A DNA stretch of 64,000 nt from CACORA01 sp044234625 (GTDB taxonomy: Bacteria; Planctomycetota; Planctomycetia; Pirellulales; UBA1268). Below are positions 47,067 through 55,446 of this stretch, piece by piece. Positions within the stretch are counted from its first letter, which is position 1. Each line of letters opens with the position of its first letter. Both the position numbers and the translations under genes were made by a program. The stretch lies in contig JBIIIP010000002.1 in NCBI GenBank assembly GCA_044234625.1, forward strand, positions 1 to 64,000, given 5' to 3'. Under the pieces are notes generated by a model. It worked only from the letters and a program-made list of their open reading frames with translations. It was not told the DNA's origin and did no database searches.

Positions 47067-49157
47067 ATGTCCGAACGCCGCATTCTCGTCACCTCGGCCC
47101 TCCCTTACGCCAACGGCCACATCCACCTCGGCCATCTCGTCGAGTACATCCAGACCGACATCTTCGTCCGCTTCCAGAAACTCCGCGGCCACCGGGCGAT
47201 CTATCTGTGTGCCGACGACACCCACGGCACGGCGATCATGATTCGCGCCCGGGCCGAGGGGCGGAGCGAACAGGACTTGATCCGTTCGATGCAGGCCGCG
47301 CATCTCGCCGACTTCGCCGGCTTCGAGATCGAGTTCGACCACTACGGCACCACCGACAGCCCCGCCAATCGCCGCCTGTGCGGGGAGATCTGGCAGGCCC
47401 TCCGTGAGCAGGGCCTCGTGGTGTCGCGCGAGGTGCAGCAACTCTTCGACCCGCAGGCCGGCGTGTTTCTCGCCGACCGGTTCGTCCGTGGCACCTGCCC
47501 GCGCTGCCAGGCGACCGACCAATATGGCGATGCCTGCGAGCAATGCGGGGCGACGTATGGCCCGGCCGATCTCATCGATCCGGTGAGCACGCTCTCCGGC
47601 GCCCGACCGGAGGTGCGGTCGGCCGAACACCTCTTCGTGACGATCGAGAAGCTGCACGGCTTCCTCGACCGCTGGACGAAGTCGTCGGGGGCCCTCGATC
47701 CGCGGATCGCCAACTATCTCGCCGGCCACTTTCTCGGTGAGCCGCTCCGCGACTGGGATATCTCCCGCCCCGCCCCCTACTTCGGCTTCGAGATCCCGGA
47801 CGCACCGGGACACTACTGGTATGTGTGGTTCGACGCTCCCATCGGCTACATCGCCGCCACGAGCGAATGGTGCGCCGCCCACGGCGAGTCGCTGGCCGCA
47901 TGGTGGCACCGCGGCGGGGCGAACGAGCCGCCCGCCGAGATCCACCATTTCATCGGCAAGGACATCACCTATTTCCACACCCTCTTCTGGCCCGCCATGC
48001 TCGAGGCCGCGGGACTCGCGCTGCCGACGAAGGTCCGCGTCCACGGCTTCCTCACCGTGAACGGCCAGAAGATGTCGAAGAGCCGGGGCACGTTTCTGCT
48101 GGCCCGCACGTATCTCGACCACCTCGATCCGGGCGGCCTCCGTTACTACTACGCCAGCAAACTCTCCGGGGGCATCGACGACCTCGATCTGAACCTCGAC
48201 GAATTCACCGCGAAGGTGAACGCGGACCTGGTGGGCAAGGTGGTGAATCTCGCCAGCCGGACGGCACGGTGGTTGGAGGCCACGGGCCTTGCCGCCACCT
48301 ATCCCGACGATGGCGGGCTCTTCGCCCAGGCCGCCGCCGATGGCGAGGAGATCGCCGCCGCCTACGAAGCCTGCGACTTCGCCCGCGCGATGCGGGCGAT
48401 CATGCTCGCCGCCGACCGGGCCAACGCCTATGTCGATGCCAAACAGCCGTGGAAACTAGCCAAGGCGGGGCCGGCCAGCGCCGCCACGCTGCAGGACGTG
48501 GCCAGCGTGGCCATCAACCTGTTCCGCCAACTCGCCGTCTACCTCGCCCCGGTCCTGCCGCGGCTCGCCGCGCAGGCTGGCGAACTCGTCGGCGGCCCGA
48601 TCAAACACTGGGCTGAGTCGCAGCGGCCCCTCGCCGGCATGCCCGTCGGCACCTTCGTCCCGATGATGCGCCGCGTCGAAGCGCCGCAGGTCGAGGCCTT
48701 GCTCGCCGCATCACGCGAGCCGGCCGCACCAGCCCCCTCTTCCCTCCCTGCCACGAAAGGATCCGCCGCCATGACCGCATCCACCATCGATTCGGGAGAG
48801 CCGCTCGCCGCCGAACCGCTCGCTGCGCAATGCACGATCGACGACTTTGCCAAGGTCGATCTCCGCGTGGCGCGGATCATCGCCGCCGAGGAAGTGCCCG
48901 AGGCCAAGAAGTTGCTCAAGCTCACCGTCAGCCTGGGAGGCGATGCCACGCGGACCGTGTTCGCGGGGATCAAGGGCTTCCACGAGCCCGCAGCCCTCGT
49001 CGGCCGGCTGGTGGTGGTGGTGGCCAACCTCGCGCCGCGCCAGATGAAGTTCGGCCTCAGCGAGGGCATGGTGGTGGCGGCCAGCGGCGCCGGCAGCGCG
49101 GGCGTGTTCCTGCTCTCGCCCGACGCGGGAGCGCTGCCGGGGATGCGGCTGCGGTAA
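47067..49157 (+). CDS. metG: Methionyl-tRNA synthetase with C-terminal tRNA-binding domain
   Basis: A 696-residue class I synthetase. Seen: TSALPYANGHIHLGHLVEYIQ (HIGH-type HLGH), zinc knuckle CPRCQATDQYGDACEQCG (four Cys), WYVWFDAPIGYIAAT, HHFIGKDITYFHTLFWPAML and KMSKSRGT (catalytic KMSKS), an anticodon-binding helical domain, an Ala/Pro linker (about 560-590), and a C-terminal OB-fold tRNA-binding domain (DFAKVDLRVARIIAAEEVPEAKKLLKL, then ANLAPRQMKFGLSEGMVVAAS). It charges tRNA-Met. The C-terminal domain supports dimerisation, as in E. coli MetG. Start at 47067; an upstream in-frame start at 46986 lies before the -10 box and is rejected. Confidence 0.96.
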   Translation: MSERRILVTSALPYANGHIHLGHLVEYIQTDIFVRFQKLRGHRAIYLCADDTHGTAIMIRARAEGRSEQDLIRSMQAAHLADFAGFEIEFDHYGTTDSPANRRLCGEIWQALREQGLVVSREVQQLFDPQAGVFLADRFVRGTCPRCQATDQYGDACEQCGATYGPADLIDPVSTLSGARPEVRSAEHLFVTIEKLHGFLDRWTKSSGALDPRIANYLAGHFLGEPLRDWDISRPAPYFGFEIPDAPGHYWYVWFDAPIGYIAATSEWCAAHGESLAAWWHRGGANEPPAEIHHFIGKDITYFHTLFWPAMLEAAGLALPTKVRVHGFLTVNGQKMSKSRGTFLLARTYLDHLDPGGLRYYYASKLSGGIDDLDLNLDEFTAKVNADLVGKVVNLASRTARWLEATGLAATYPDDGGLFAQAAADGEEIAAAYEACDFARAMRAIMLAADRANAYVDAKQPWKLAKAGPASAATLQDVASVAINLFRQLAVYLAPVLPRLAAQAGELVGGPIKHWAESQRPLAGMPVGTFVPMMRRVEAPQVEALLAASREPAAPAPSSLPATKGSAAMTASTIDSGEPLAAEPLAAQCTIDDFAKVDLRVARIIAAEEVPEAKKLLKLTVSLGGDATRTVFAGIKGFHEPAALVGRLVVVVANLAPRQMKFGLSEGMVVAASGAGSAGVFLLSPDAGALPGMRLR

Positions 49158-49591
49158 TTGCTGCTTCACGGAAATGCGCCATCCATGGCCCGCTTTCCAG
49201 TGAACCAGACCAGGGGAGGGGATGCCCATGCCCTGAGAGCCGGGCTGTGGGAGCAAGCGAAGACAGGATGTCGAAGCGCAGCGGACACGCAGTGAGCGGA
49301 TGCCACGAAGGCATCCGTGAACGTCCGGCGACGGGGCTGGGCGTTCCCGACCAGCGAAACGCACGAGGTTCAATTGGGAGCCGTATGAGCCCTCGCCACA
49401 CAAATGACCTCCGCCATCCATGGCCGGCATTTCCTTGCCAGCCATCGCGTCTGGAGTGTCGGTCGTGTCCACCTCGGTTCGATCGGCCTCAGCCGCACTT
49501 ACCGTGCCCACGACACCACGGCGCGGTACGATTTCTCCAGTTTTATTGCACACTTCCTAGCTGGACGCCACTTGCTCCGAGGAGGCTCGCC
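49158..49591. other. Intergenic region holding the 194-bp repeat and CCATCCATGGCC motifs
   Basis: No gene recognised in 434 bp. The 194-bp repeat copy B occupies 49191-49384. It is flanked on the left by GCCATCCATGGCC (49178-49190) and on the right by a related GCCATCCATGGCC (49413-49425), both resembling the unit of the 1135-1399 tandem array, including the following GCATTTCC and TCGCGTCT. The last 60 bp lead to the usp gene and are locally AT-rich (TTTTATTGCACACTT), a likely promoter. Confidence 0.6.
49191..49384 (-). repeat. 194-bp dispersed repeat, copy B (inverted relative to copy A)
   Basis: Reverse complement matches 36011-36204 end to end with about 13 differences. It carries the same central stem CGGATGCC/GGCATCCG. 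Open frames across it are seen in both copies but differ by frame and are unlikely genes. The two copies are 13 kb apart in inverted orientation, so recombination between them would invert the intervening segment. Confidence 0.88.
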
Positions 49592-50056
49592 ATGGCACAG
49601 AAAACGATCCTTTTTCCCACTGATTTCTCCCTCGCCAGCGACGCGGCGCTGAAGCATGCCGAAGCGCTCGCCAAGCAGACGGGAGCCAAACTCCTCATCG
49701 TGCACGTCGAGGAGCCACCGCTCGCCTACGGCGGCGGCGAGCTCTACTACGGCATCCCCGAGCCGAACTCGGAGCGGATCCTGAAGATGCTCGAAGACGT
49801 CAGGCCGAAAGACCCCACGGTGGCCTTCACACACCGGCTCACCATGGGGGATCCGGCCGGTGAGATCCTGCGGATCGCGGGCGACGAACGAGTGGAAATG
49901 ATCGTCCTCGGCACCCACGGCCGGACGGGCATGACGCGGCTGCTGATGGGGAGCGTGGCCGAGGCGGTTGTCCGCCGCGCGCCCTGCCCCGTGCTCGTCT
50001 ACCGGGAGGCCGCCGGGGCGCTCGCCGCCAAGCAGCCTGCCGCCATGAAAGGCTGA
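49592..50056 (+). CDS. Universal stress protein (UspA family)
   Basis: A 154-residue single-domain protein. Seen: KTILFPTDFSLASDAALKHA (N-terminal strand with the nucleotide-contact Asp), LLIVHVEEP, and the ATP-binding loop VLGTHGRTGMTRLLMGSVAE (G-x2-G-x9-GS), then PCPVLVYR. The complete loop suggests an ATP-binding member. The ATG follows a strong GAGGAGG site. Its role is likely stress adaptation; the target is unknown. The epmA gene starts 12 bp after its stop, so the two are probably one transcript. Confidence 0.92.
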   Translation: MAQKTILFPTDFSLASDAALKHAEALAKQTGAKLLIVHVEEPPLAYGGGELYYGIPEPNSERILKMLEDVRPKDPTVAFTHRLTMGDPAGEILRIAGDERVEMIVLGTHGRTGMTRLLMGSVAEAVVRRAPCPVLVYREAAGALAAKQPAAMKG

Positions 50057-50068
50057 CTTTAGGCCGCC

Positions 50069-51037
50069 ATGTCGAACCGACCGATCCTCGAACTGCGGGC
50101 CGCGATCCGAACGCGGCTCCGCGGCGTGTTCGACGCCACCGGGTTCGTCGAGGTCGACACGCCGACGTTGTCCCGCGAAGTGCTTCCCGAGGCCCACATC
50201 GATCCGGTCGTCGTCCAGCTCGACGGTCCACACGACCGGCGGTATCTGCAGGCCAGCCCTGAGGCTTTGATGAAACGGCTGCTCGCCGCCGGTGGTGGAC
50301 CGATGTATCAGTTCTCCCGGTCGTTTCGGGCCGGCGAACGCGGCGCCCAGCACGACGTGGAGTTCGTGCTGCTGGAGTGGTACGCACCGGGCACCGGCCT
50401 CGACGAGGCCGCGGCCCTCGTGGAGCGGCTGTGCGCCGTCGCGCTGGGCACGAGCGGGCTCGACCGCCTGACATGCACCGCCGCCTTCGGCATGCACGCG
50501 GGCATCGATCCCGTGTCGGCTTCGCTCGCTGACCTCATGGACGCGGGCCGGCGGGCCGGTGTGGGCGCGCCCGAGTCGCACCACCGCGTCCCTCCTGACG
50601 CCGTCGGCCGCGCGGCGCTCTGGGACCGCTGGTTCGAGTGCCTTCTCGCCGAGGTCGTGCAACCGCGGCTGGGCCATGGCCGGCCGACGATGCTCGAGGC
50701 GTGGCCGGCCTCCCAGGCAGCGTTCGCCCGTCTCGACGCCGACGACGCGCGGATCGCCCGCCGCTTCGAGGTGTTCGTCGCGGGAGTGGAACTGGCCAAC
50801 GGCTGGGAGGAGGAGACGAGCCGCGACGTGCTCGCAGAGCGGATCGCCACGGCGAATCGCGCCCGCGCGGCCGACGGCCGCGGCCCGCTGCCCGTGCCAA
50901 CGCGGCTCCTCGACGCGCACGGGCCGGGCATGCCTGCCGGCGTCGGAGCGGCCCTCGGCTTCGACCGCCTCGTCATGCTGGCAGCGGGTGCCGATTCGAT
51001 CGATGCCGTGCGGCCGTTCACATCCGCCGATGCATGA
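50069..51037 (+). CDS. epmA: EF-P lysine-tRNA ligase-like protein (EpmA/GenX/PoxA)
   Basis: A 322-residue class II LysRS catalytic-domain paralogue without an anticodon-binding domain, close to E. coli EpmA (325). Seen: LRAAIRTRLRGVFDATGFVEVDTPTLSREVLPEAHIDP (motif 1), YLQASPEALMKRLLAAGG, MYQFSRSFRAGERGAQHDVEFVLLEWYAPG (motif 2 RxGE and E), and GVELANGWEEETS with GVGAALGFDRLVMLAAGADSIDAVRPF (motif 3). It ligates (R)-beta-lysine or lysine to a conserved Lys of elongation factor P. Neither efp nor epmB is in the window. Downstream of usp. Confidence 0.9.
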   Translation: MSNRPILELRAAIRTRLRGVFDATGFVEVDTPTLSREVLPEAHIDPVVVQLDGPHDRRYLQASPEALMKRLLAAGGGPMYQFSRSFRAGERGAQHDVEFVLLEWYAPGTGLDEAAALVERLCAVALGTSGLDRLTCTAAFGMHAGIDPVSASLADLMDAGRRAGVGAPESHHRVPPDAVGRAALWDRWFECLLAEVVQPRLGHGRPTMLEAWPASQAAFARLDADDARIARRFEVFVAGVELANGWEEETSRDVLAERIATANRARAADGRGPLPVPTRLLDAHGPGMPAGVGAALGFDRLVMLAAGADSIDAVRPFTSADA

Positions 51038-51059
51038 CCCGCCGCCATCCGGGTCGCAC

Positions 51060-51668
51060 TCAGTCGATGACGCAGCGGGCGATCATCCAGCGTTCCGCCG
51101 CCCGGCCCTGCCGCACCGCGGCCTCGGCGACCAGGTGGATCCGCGCGTCGATCGCGGTCGCGACGCCGCCCGCCGCACAGGGCGCCGCCGTCGCCCGCAC
51201 CACGATGCCGCCAGGAACGTCTTCACTCGCTCCATCGACGCGGAGGCGAAACGCCGCCGCGGGGCAGGCCGCGAGTTTTGCGGCGATGGCCGTCACCGCG
51301 GCGGCCGCCGCGGGCTGACACATGCTCTCCGCGTCGGCGGTCCGCCGCTCGCGGATCTCCTCCAACCACCGCTCGGCCACCACCCGGGCGCGGCCCGCGG
51401 TGATCAGTCGTGCCGTGGCCGCGGTCGACAGGGCCTGCGCCCCGAAGCCAACCGCCAGCGCCAGCCCGACGAGCGCCGCCCCCCGGCCCGCCTTCTCCGC
51501 CCCGGGCCGGCACACGTCGGCCAGGCCGAGCCACGACACCGCCACTCCCACCAGAGGGAGAATCCAGAAAAACGGGCTCACGACCGCGAGGGCCGAGAGC
51601 CCGCCAACGATCGCCGCCGCCACGGCCGCCGCGCTCACGGGCCTGTAGCTCGGGTCATCCGTCGCCAT
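51060..51668 (-). CDS. Membrane protein of unknown function (DUF4190-like N-terminus)
   Basis: A 202-residue protein starting at the ATG at 51668, inside the 3' end of the GspE-like gene (14-bp overlap). Seen: two to three membrane segments in the first 90 residues (VAAAIVGGLSALAVVSPFFWIL, LVGVAVSWLGLADV, AALVGLALAVGFGAQAL), a pattern like DUF4190, then a soluble domain of about 100 residues with ARVVAERWLEEIRERRTADAESMCQPAA and a beta-rich end. No catalytic motif. The last gene of a long minus-strand run; overlap with the GspE-like gene suggests a common transcript, but function is not known. Confidence 0.7.
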   Translation of the reverse strand: MATDDPSYRPVSAAAVAAAIVGGLSALAVVSPFFWILPLVGVAVSWLGLADVCRPGAEKAGRGAALVGLALAVGFGAQALSTAATARLITAGRARVVAERWLEEIRERRTADAESMCQPAAAAAVTAIAAKLAACPAAAFRLRVDGASEDVPGGIVVRATAAPCAAGGVATAIDARIHLVAEAAVRQGRAAERWMIARCVID

Positions 51669-53490
51669 GCGCCTGCCCCTGGCCGGTTCCTTCCGACAGC
51701 ACGCGTTGGATCTCCTCGATCCCCGTGACGCCCACCGCCACCTTCGCCAATCCATCCCGCTTGAGTGGCTTCATGCCATCCTTGACGGCCGCCTGCCGCT
51801 GCACTTTCGCATCCGCCCCGGCGGCGATGGCGGCATTCAGCGTGGGGCCCGACGCGATCTCGAAAATGCCGGTGCGGCCCATGTAGCCGGTGCCGGTGCA
51901 TACGGCGCAGCCCCCTTTCCGGGCCCGGCGCAGGGTGGGCGCCGCATTGCGGTCCAGCCCGAGCTTGCCAAGCAGACCGAGCGAGGGAAGGAATTCCTCA
52001 TGGCACTTCGGACAGACCTTACGGACGAGACGGCTGCCGACCGCAGCCAGCAGCACCCGGCCCAGGAGGTCGGCGTCGATGCCCAGCGCACGCAGCGCGG
52101 CGATCCCCTCGAAGGCATCGCCCCCCCTGACGCCGACCACCACGAGCTTGCCATCGGCCGCCTGGGCGACCATTTTTCCGGCGAGCTCAGGGTCCCCGAG
52201 ATCGCAGGTGACGAAGGCGCCCGGGTATTCCCGCATGGCCAGGTCGAATGCCGCGCCGGGAGTGATCTGCTTCGTGGCGTCCCAGCGGGCCGGCTTCACG
52301 TTCTGGATCTCGGGCCGCGGGTTCTGGCCGTCTTCGATGACGACGAACTCGCGGAGCAATCGATCGGCCGACTCGATGACGCGGTCGAACATGGTCGACA
52401 AGCCGCCTCGTCGGGGCGTCGCCAGCACGATGAGGCCGCTTTCGAAGCTCATCAGCTCCGACATCCGCGCGGCCACCTCGGGAGCCATGCCGATGTCGGC
52501 CAGTGTTTTCGGCTTGAGCCGGCCGTAGTCGAGCGACACCTGCACCCTTTCGCCGGCCTGCACGCCCCGTGACATCACCCGGCACGGCCAAGGCTTGCCG
52601 TCGATCACCGTCTGGCATCTGCCGAACTGTGGCCTGCGGTGCTCCTCCGGGTCGAGACCGCCGACCTTCTTCAGCAGGGCCACCACACGGTCGCCCGCTT
52701 CCCGTTCGAACGTGTGCACCGACTTCCACACGCCGTCGACCTCGCCCCGGGCCGCCACGTTCTTTTGCGTGCGCTCGATCACCAGTTCGCTGGCGCGGCC
52801 CTTGACCGCCGCCGCGACGAGCGCGCATGCCGACGCGTATGCCGGTGAAGCCGCCACCTCCTCGAGCCGTACCCGGGCCTGATCGGCGTCGCCGCCGGGC
52901 GCCGCGTTGAATGACACGACCGGACCGGCTGGTTTGACGACGGCCTGCTTGTCTTTGCCGCGCCGGAAGAATCTTCCCAGGAAGCCCCACCATGGATCGC
53001 GGGGCGGCTCCTCCAGTTCGCCGCCGAAGGACAGCAGCAACTCGCGGCCCTGCGGCGTGTTCCGCAGCACCACGCGACAGGGCCACCGCGACGTCCGCAC
53101 CCGCACGATGCACTCCCCTTCGAGCACATCCTTCGCCTCCCGCGGCTGCGGCCCGGCGAGCGTTTCGAGGGCCTCGAGGATGGCGGCGCCGTCATCCCGG
53201 GAAAGGGTGTCTGTCGCCGTCCGCCAGGCGCCGTCGATCCGACGCCGCACGCTCATCGATTCCCGGGCCTGCTCGAGGAGCACGCCCGTGGCCCCCAGCC
53301 CGATGGCCTCGCCGACCAGTTTCCGGGCTGGCTTGGAGCCGGGCATCCATGCCGCCGCCCGTCGCCGCTCGGCCTCTTCCTCGGGCGTCGGGCCGCCGGC
53401 CGCCTCGAACTTTGCCGATTGGAAGCGGACCTGCTTGTGCTTGGTCGCGGCTGGGGCAGCCTTGCGGCCAAAAAACGGAAATGCAGCCAT
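51655..53490 (-). CDS. GspE/PilB-like protein with degenerate ATPase motifs (predicted pseudo-ATPase)
   Basis: A 611-residue protein of the type II secretion/type IV pilus ATPase fold. Seen: two copies of the N2-type motif, GATGVLLEQARESMSVRRRIDGAW (about 66-89) and ASELVIERTQKNVAARGEVDGVW (about 233-255); the zinc module CPKCHEEF ... GCAVCTGTGYMGRTGIFE (Cys near 493, 496, 532, 535). The Walker A position reads LATPRRGGLSTMFDR (357-371), lacking GxxGSGKST, and the Walker B VGE.RD region reads TCDLGDPELAG. ATP hydrolysis is therefore unlikely. It lies 7 bp after pilT in the same direction. It may scaffold or regulate PilT or another hexamer. Confidence 0.8.
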   Translation of the reverse strand: MAAFPFFGRKAAPAATKHKQVRFQSAKFEAAGGPTPEEEAERRRAAAWMPGSKPARKLVGEAIGLGATGVLLEQARESMSVRRRIDGAWRTATDTLSRDDGAAILEALETLAGPQPREAKDVLEGECIVRVRTSRWPCRVVLRNTPQGRELLLSFGGELEEPPRDPWWGFLGRFFRRGKDKQAVVKPAGPVVSFNAAPGGDADQARVRLEEVAASPAYASACALVAAAVKGRASELVIERTQKNVAARGEVDGVWKSVHTFEREAGDRVVALLKKVGGLDPEEHRRPQFGRCQTVIDGKPWPCRVMSRGVQAGERVQVSLDYGRLKPKTLADIGMAPEVAARMSELMSFESGLIVLATPRRGGLSTMFDRVIESADRLLREFVVIEDGQNPRPEIQNVKPARWDATKQITPGAAFDLAMREYPGAFVTCDLGDPELAGKMVAQAADGKLVVVGVRGGDAFEGIAALRALGIDADLLGRVLLAAVGSRLVRKVCPKCHEEFLPSLGLLGKLGLDRNAAPTLRRARKGGCAVCTGTGYMGRTGIFEIASGPTLNAAIAAGADAKVQRQAAVKDGMKPLKRDGLAKVAVGVTGIEEIQRVLSEGTGQGQAHGDG

Positions 53491-53497
53491 GACCGGA

Positions 53498-54658
53498 TCA
53501 GGTTACCCCGATGCCCTTCAAGGCCATCTGCAGGGCTTCGCGGTTGGGGGCGATCTCGAGCGCGTCCTGGCGATCGATCAACCCCCGGTCGATGAGGCCC
53601 TTGAGGCTCATCGTGAAATCCTGCATTCCGTCGCGCGACGACTTCTTGATGTGGTCGGCGAGCAGGTGCTCCTGCTCCTCGAGCACGTATTTCCTCACCA
53701 GCGGGTCGAAGAACATCATCTCCACGATTGGCACGCGGCTCACGCCGGGCTTGATCGACTTGAGCAACTTCTGGGCCACGATGCCCTTCAGGTTGAAGGC
53801 CATCGCGCTGCGGATCGCTGAGTGCTCCTCCTGTGGAAACAGGTCGAGGATCCGGGTCACGGTGCTCGGAGCACTGGACGCGTGGATCGTGCCGAACACG
53901 AGGTGCCCCGTTTCGGCGGCATGGATCGCCGTCTTGAACGTCTCCACGTCGCGCAACTCACCCACGAGGATGATGTCGGGATCCTCGCGGACGGCGTGCT
54001 TCATGCCGATCTCGAAATCCTTCACGTCGGCGCCGATCTCGCGTTGGTTGATGAGGCACTTGTCATCGGTGAACACGAATTCGATCGGGTCCTCGAGCGT
54101 GAGGATGTGCTTGCGGTAGTGGCGGTTGATGTAGTTCAGCATCGAGCCGATCGTGGTGCTCTTGCCGGAGCCCGTGACGCCGGCGAGGAGCACCATGCCC
54201 TGATCGAGCTGGCAGAGCCTCTCAATGGCCGGCGGGAGGTAGAGCTTCTCGAAATCGGGAATACTGTCGTTGACCTTCCGCGCCACCATCCCCATCGTGC
54301 TCTGCTGCGTGAGCACATTCACGCGAAACCGCCACCTCTTGCCATCGACCTCGGCGGTATGGGCGAAGTCGGCGCCGCCGTCCGCCTCATAGATCGCCCG
54401 CTGCCGGGCATTCATCATCGGCAGGCACAGCCGCCGCATGTGCTCGGCATCGATGGGCGGATGCTTCAGCGGCTGCAGCGTGCCCTTCACGCGGATGAAG
54501 GGGGGCTGCCCGGCCTTGAGATGCAGGTCACTCCCGCCGAGCTTCACGAGAGCCTCGAAGAGCCGGTCGATCTCCAGGTCTTTCGCCGTCGCGCCGGCCC
54601 CGCGGCTCACCGGGGGCGGTTCCGGGGATGCATCGGGGCTGGGTGAGGTCGTGGACAT
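53498..54658 (-). CDS. pilT: PilT-type twitching/retraction ATPase
   Basis: A 386-residue secretion ATPase. Seen: N-terminal EIDRLFEALVKLGGSDLHLKAGQPPFIRVKG, Walker A AGVTGSGKSTT (159-169), Asp box ILTLEDPIEFVF, Walker B DPDIILVGELRD (about 226-237), His box TGHLVFGTIHA, and the PilT-specific AIRSAMAFNLKGIVAQKLL. PilT retracts type IV pili by ATP hydrolysis at the inner membrane. No pilin, PilB, PilC or PilM-Q genes are in the window, so it may serve a distant pilus or an unrelated assembly. Starts 12 bp downstream of hisF and ends 7 bp before the degenerate GspE-like gene. Confidence 0.92.
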   Translation of the reverse strand: MSTTSPSPDASPEPPPVSRGAGATAKDLEIDRLFEALVKLGGSDLHLKAGQPPFIRVKGTLQPLKHPPIDAEHMRRLCLPMMNARQRAIYEADGGADFAHTAEVDGKRWRFRVNVLTQQSTMGMVARKVNDSIPDFEKLYLPPAIERLCQLDQGMVLLAGVTGSGKSTTIGSMLNYINRHYRKHILTLEDPIEFVFTDDKCLINQREIGADVKDFEIGMKHAVREDPDIILVGELRDVETFKTAIHAAETGHLVFGTIHASSAPSTVTRILDLFPQEEHSAIRSAMAFNLKGIVAQKLLKSIKPGVSRVPIVEMMFFDPLVRKYVLEEQEHLLADHIKKSSRDGMQDFTMSLKGLIDRGLIDRQDALEIAPNREALQMALKGIGVT

Positions 54659-54670
54659 GGCGGGGTGCGG

Positions 54671-55444
54671 TCAGGAGGGCGGGCGGACGGGAATACCCCG
54701 CTCCGCGAACAAAGCCTTCACTTCCCGGATCGTACACTGCCCGAAGTGGAAGATTCCAGCGGCCAGCGCCGCATCGGCTCCGCCGAACTCGACCGCGTCG
54801 GCGAGGTGCGCCGCACACCCCGCTCCCCCACTGGCGACCACCGGGATGCCCACCGCCCGGCTGACGGCGGCCGTGATCTCCAGGTCGTAGCCGTCGCGGG
54901 TGCCGTCGCGATCCATGCACGTGAGGACGATCTCGCCCGCGCCCAATTCCTCCACCCGCCGGGCCCACGCCACGGCCTCGAGCCCCGTGGGCACGCGGCC
55001 GCCGTTGACGAACACCTCCCACACCTCGCGGCCTTCGCGGCTCACGCGCTTGGGGTCGATGTTCACCACCGTGGCGCAGCTTCCCAACCGGTCGGCCACG
55101 GCCGTGACAAGCTCGGGCGTTCGTACCGCCGATGAGTTGATGCTCACCTTCTCCGCCCCGGCATGGATGAGCTGCACCGCATCGTCGAGCGTGCGGATGC
55201 CGCCGCCGACCGTGAACGGCATGAAGATCGTCTCCGACACCCGCCGCACCACGTCGAGCATGATCGCCCGCCCCTCGTGGCTGGCGGTGATGTCGAGAAA
55301 CACGAGCTCGTCGGCCCCCTCCGCCTCGTACCGCGCCGCCACCGCCACGGGGTCACCCGCGTCGACGAGATCGAGAAACCGCGTCCCTTTCACGACGCGC
55401 CCCTTCTCGACATCCAGGCAGGGAATGATGCGCTTCGCGAGCAT
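54671..55444 (-). CDS. hisF: Imidazole glycerol phosphate synthase cyclase subunit
   Basis: A 257-residue TIM barrel. Seen: LAKRIIPCLDVEKGRVVKGTRF (catalytic Asp in CLDV), ADELVFLDITASHEGR, FTVGGGIRTLDDAVQLIHAGAEKVSINSSAV (phosphate-binding GGG), VVNIDPKR (second Asp region), VLTCMDRDGTRDGYD and VVASGGAGCAAHLADA. It converts PRFAR and ammonia into IGP and AICAR in histidine synthesis, with HisH, which is not nearby. It follows thiG by 2 bp, so histidine and thiamine genes share a transcript here. Ends 12 bp before pilT. Confidence 0.95.
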   Translation of the reverse strand: MLAKRIIPCLDVEKGRVVKGTRFLDLVDAGDPVAVAARYEAEGADELVFLDITASHEGRAIMLDVVRRVSETIFMPFTVGGGIRTLDDAVQLIHAGAEKVSINSSAVRTPELVTAVADRLGSCATVVNIDPKRVSREGREVWEVFVNGGRVPTGLEAVAWARRVEELGAGEIVLTCMDRDGTRDGYDLEITAAVSRAVGIPVVASGGAGCAAHLADAVEFGGADAALAAGIFHFGQCTIREVKALFAERGIPVRPPS

Positions 55445-55446
55445 CG

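Noticed and set aside
49158..49591. Small ORFs inside the 194-bp repeat, seen also at 36 kb
   Set aside because: The two copies do not keep one frame with shared start and stop, and the changes are not biased to third positions; treated as repeat DNA.
52187..53113. 308-codon frame inside the GspE-like gene
   Set aside because: Same strand but another frame, Arg/Gly-rich and motif-free; the GspE-like frame carries the zinc module and fold motifs.
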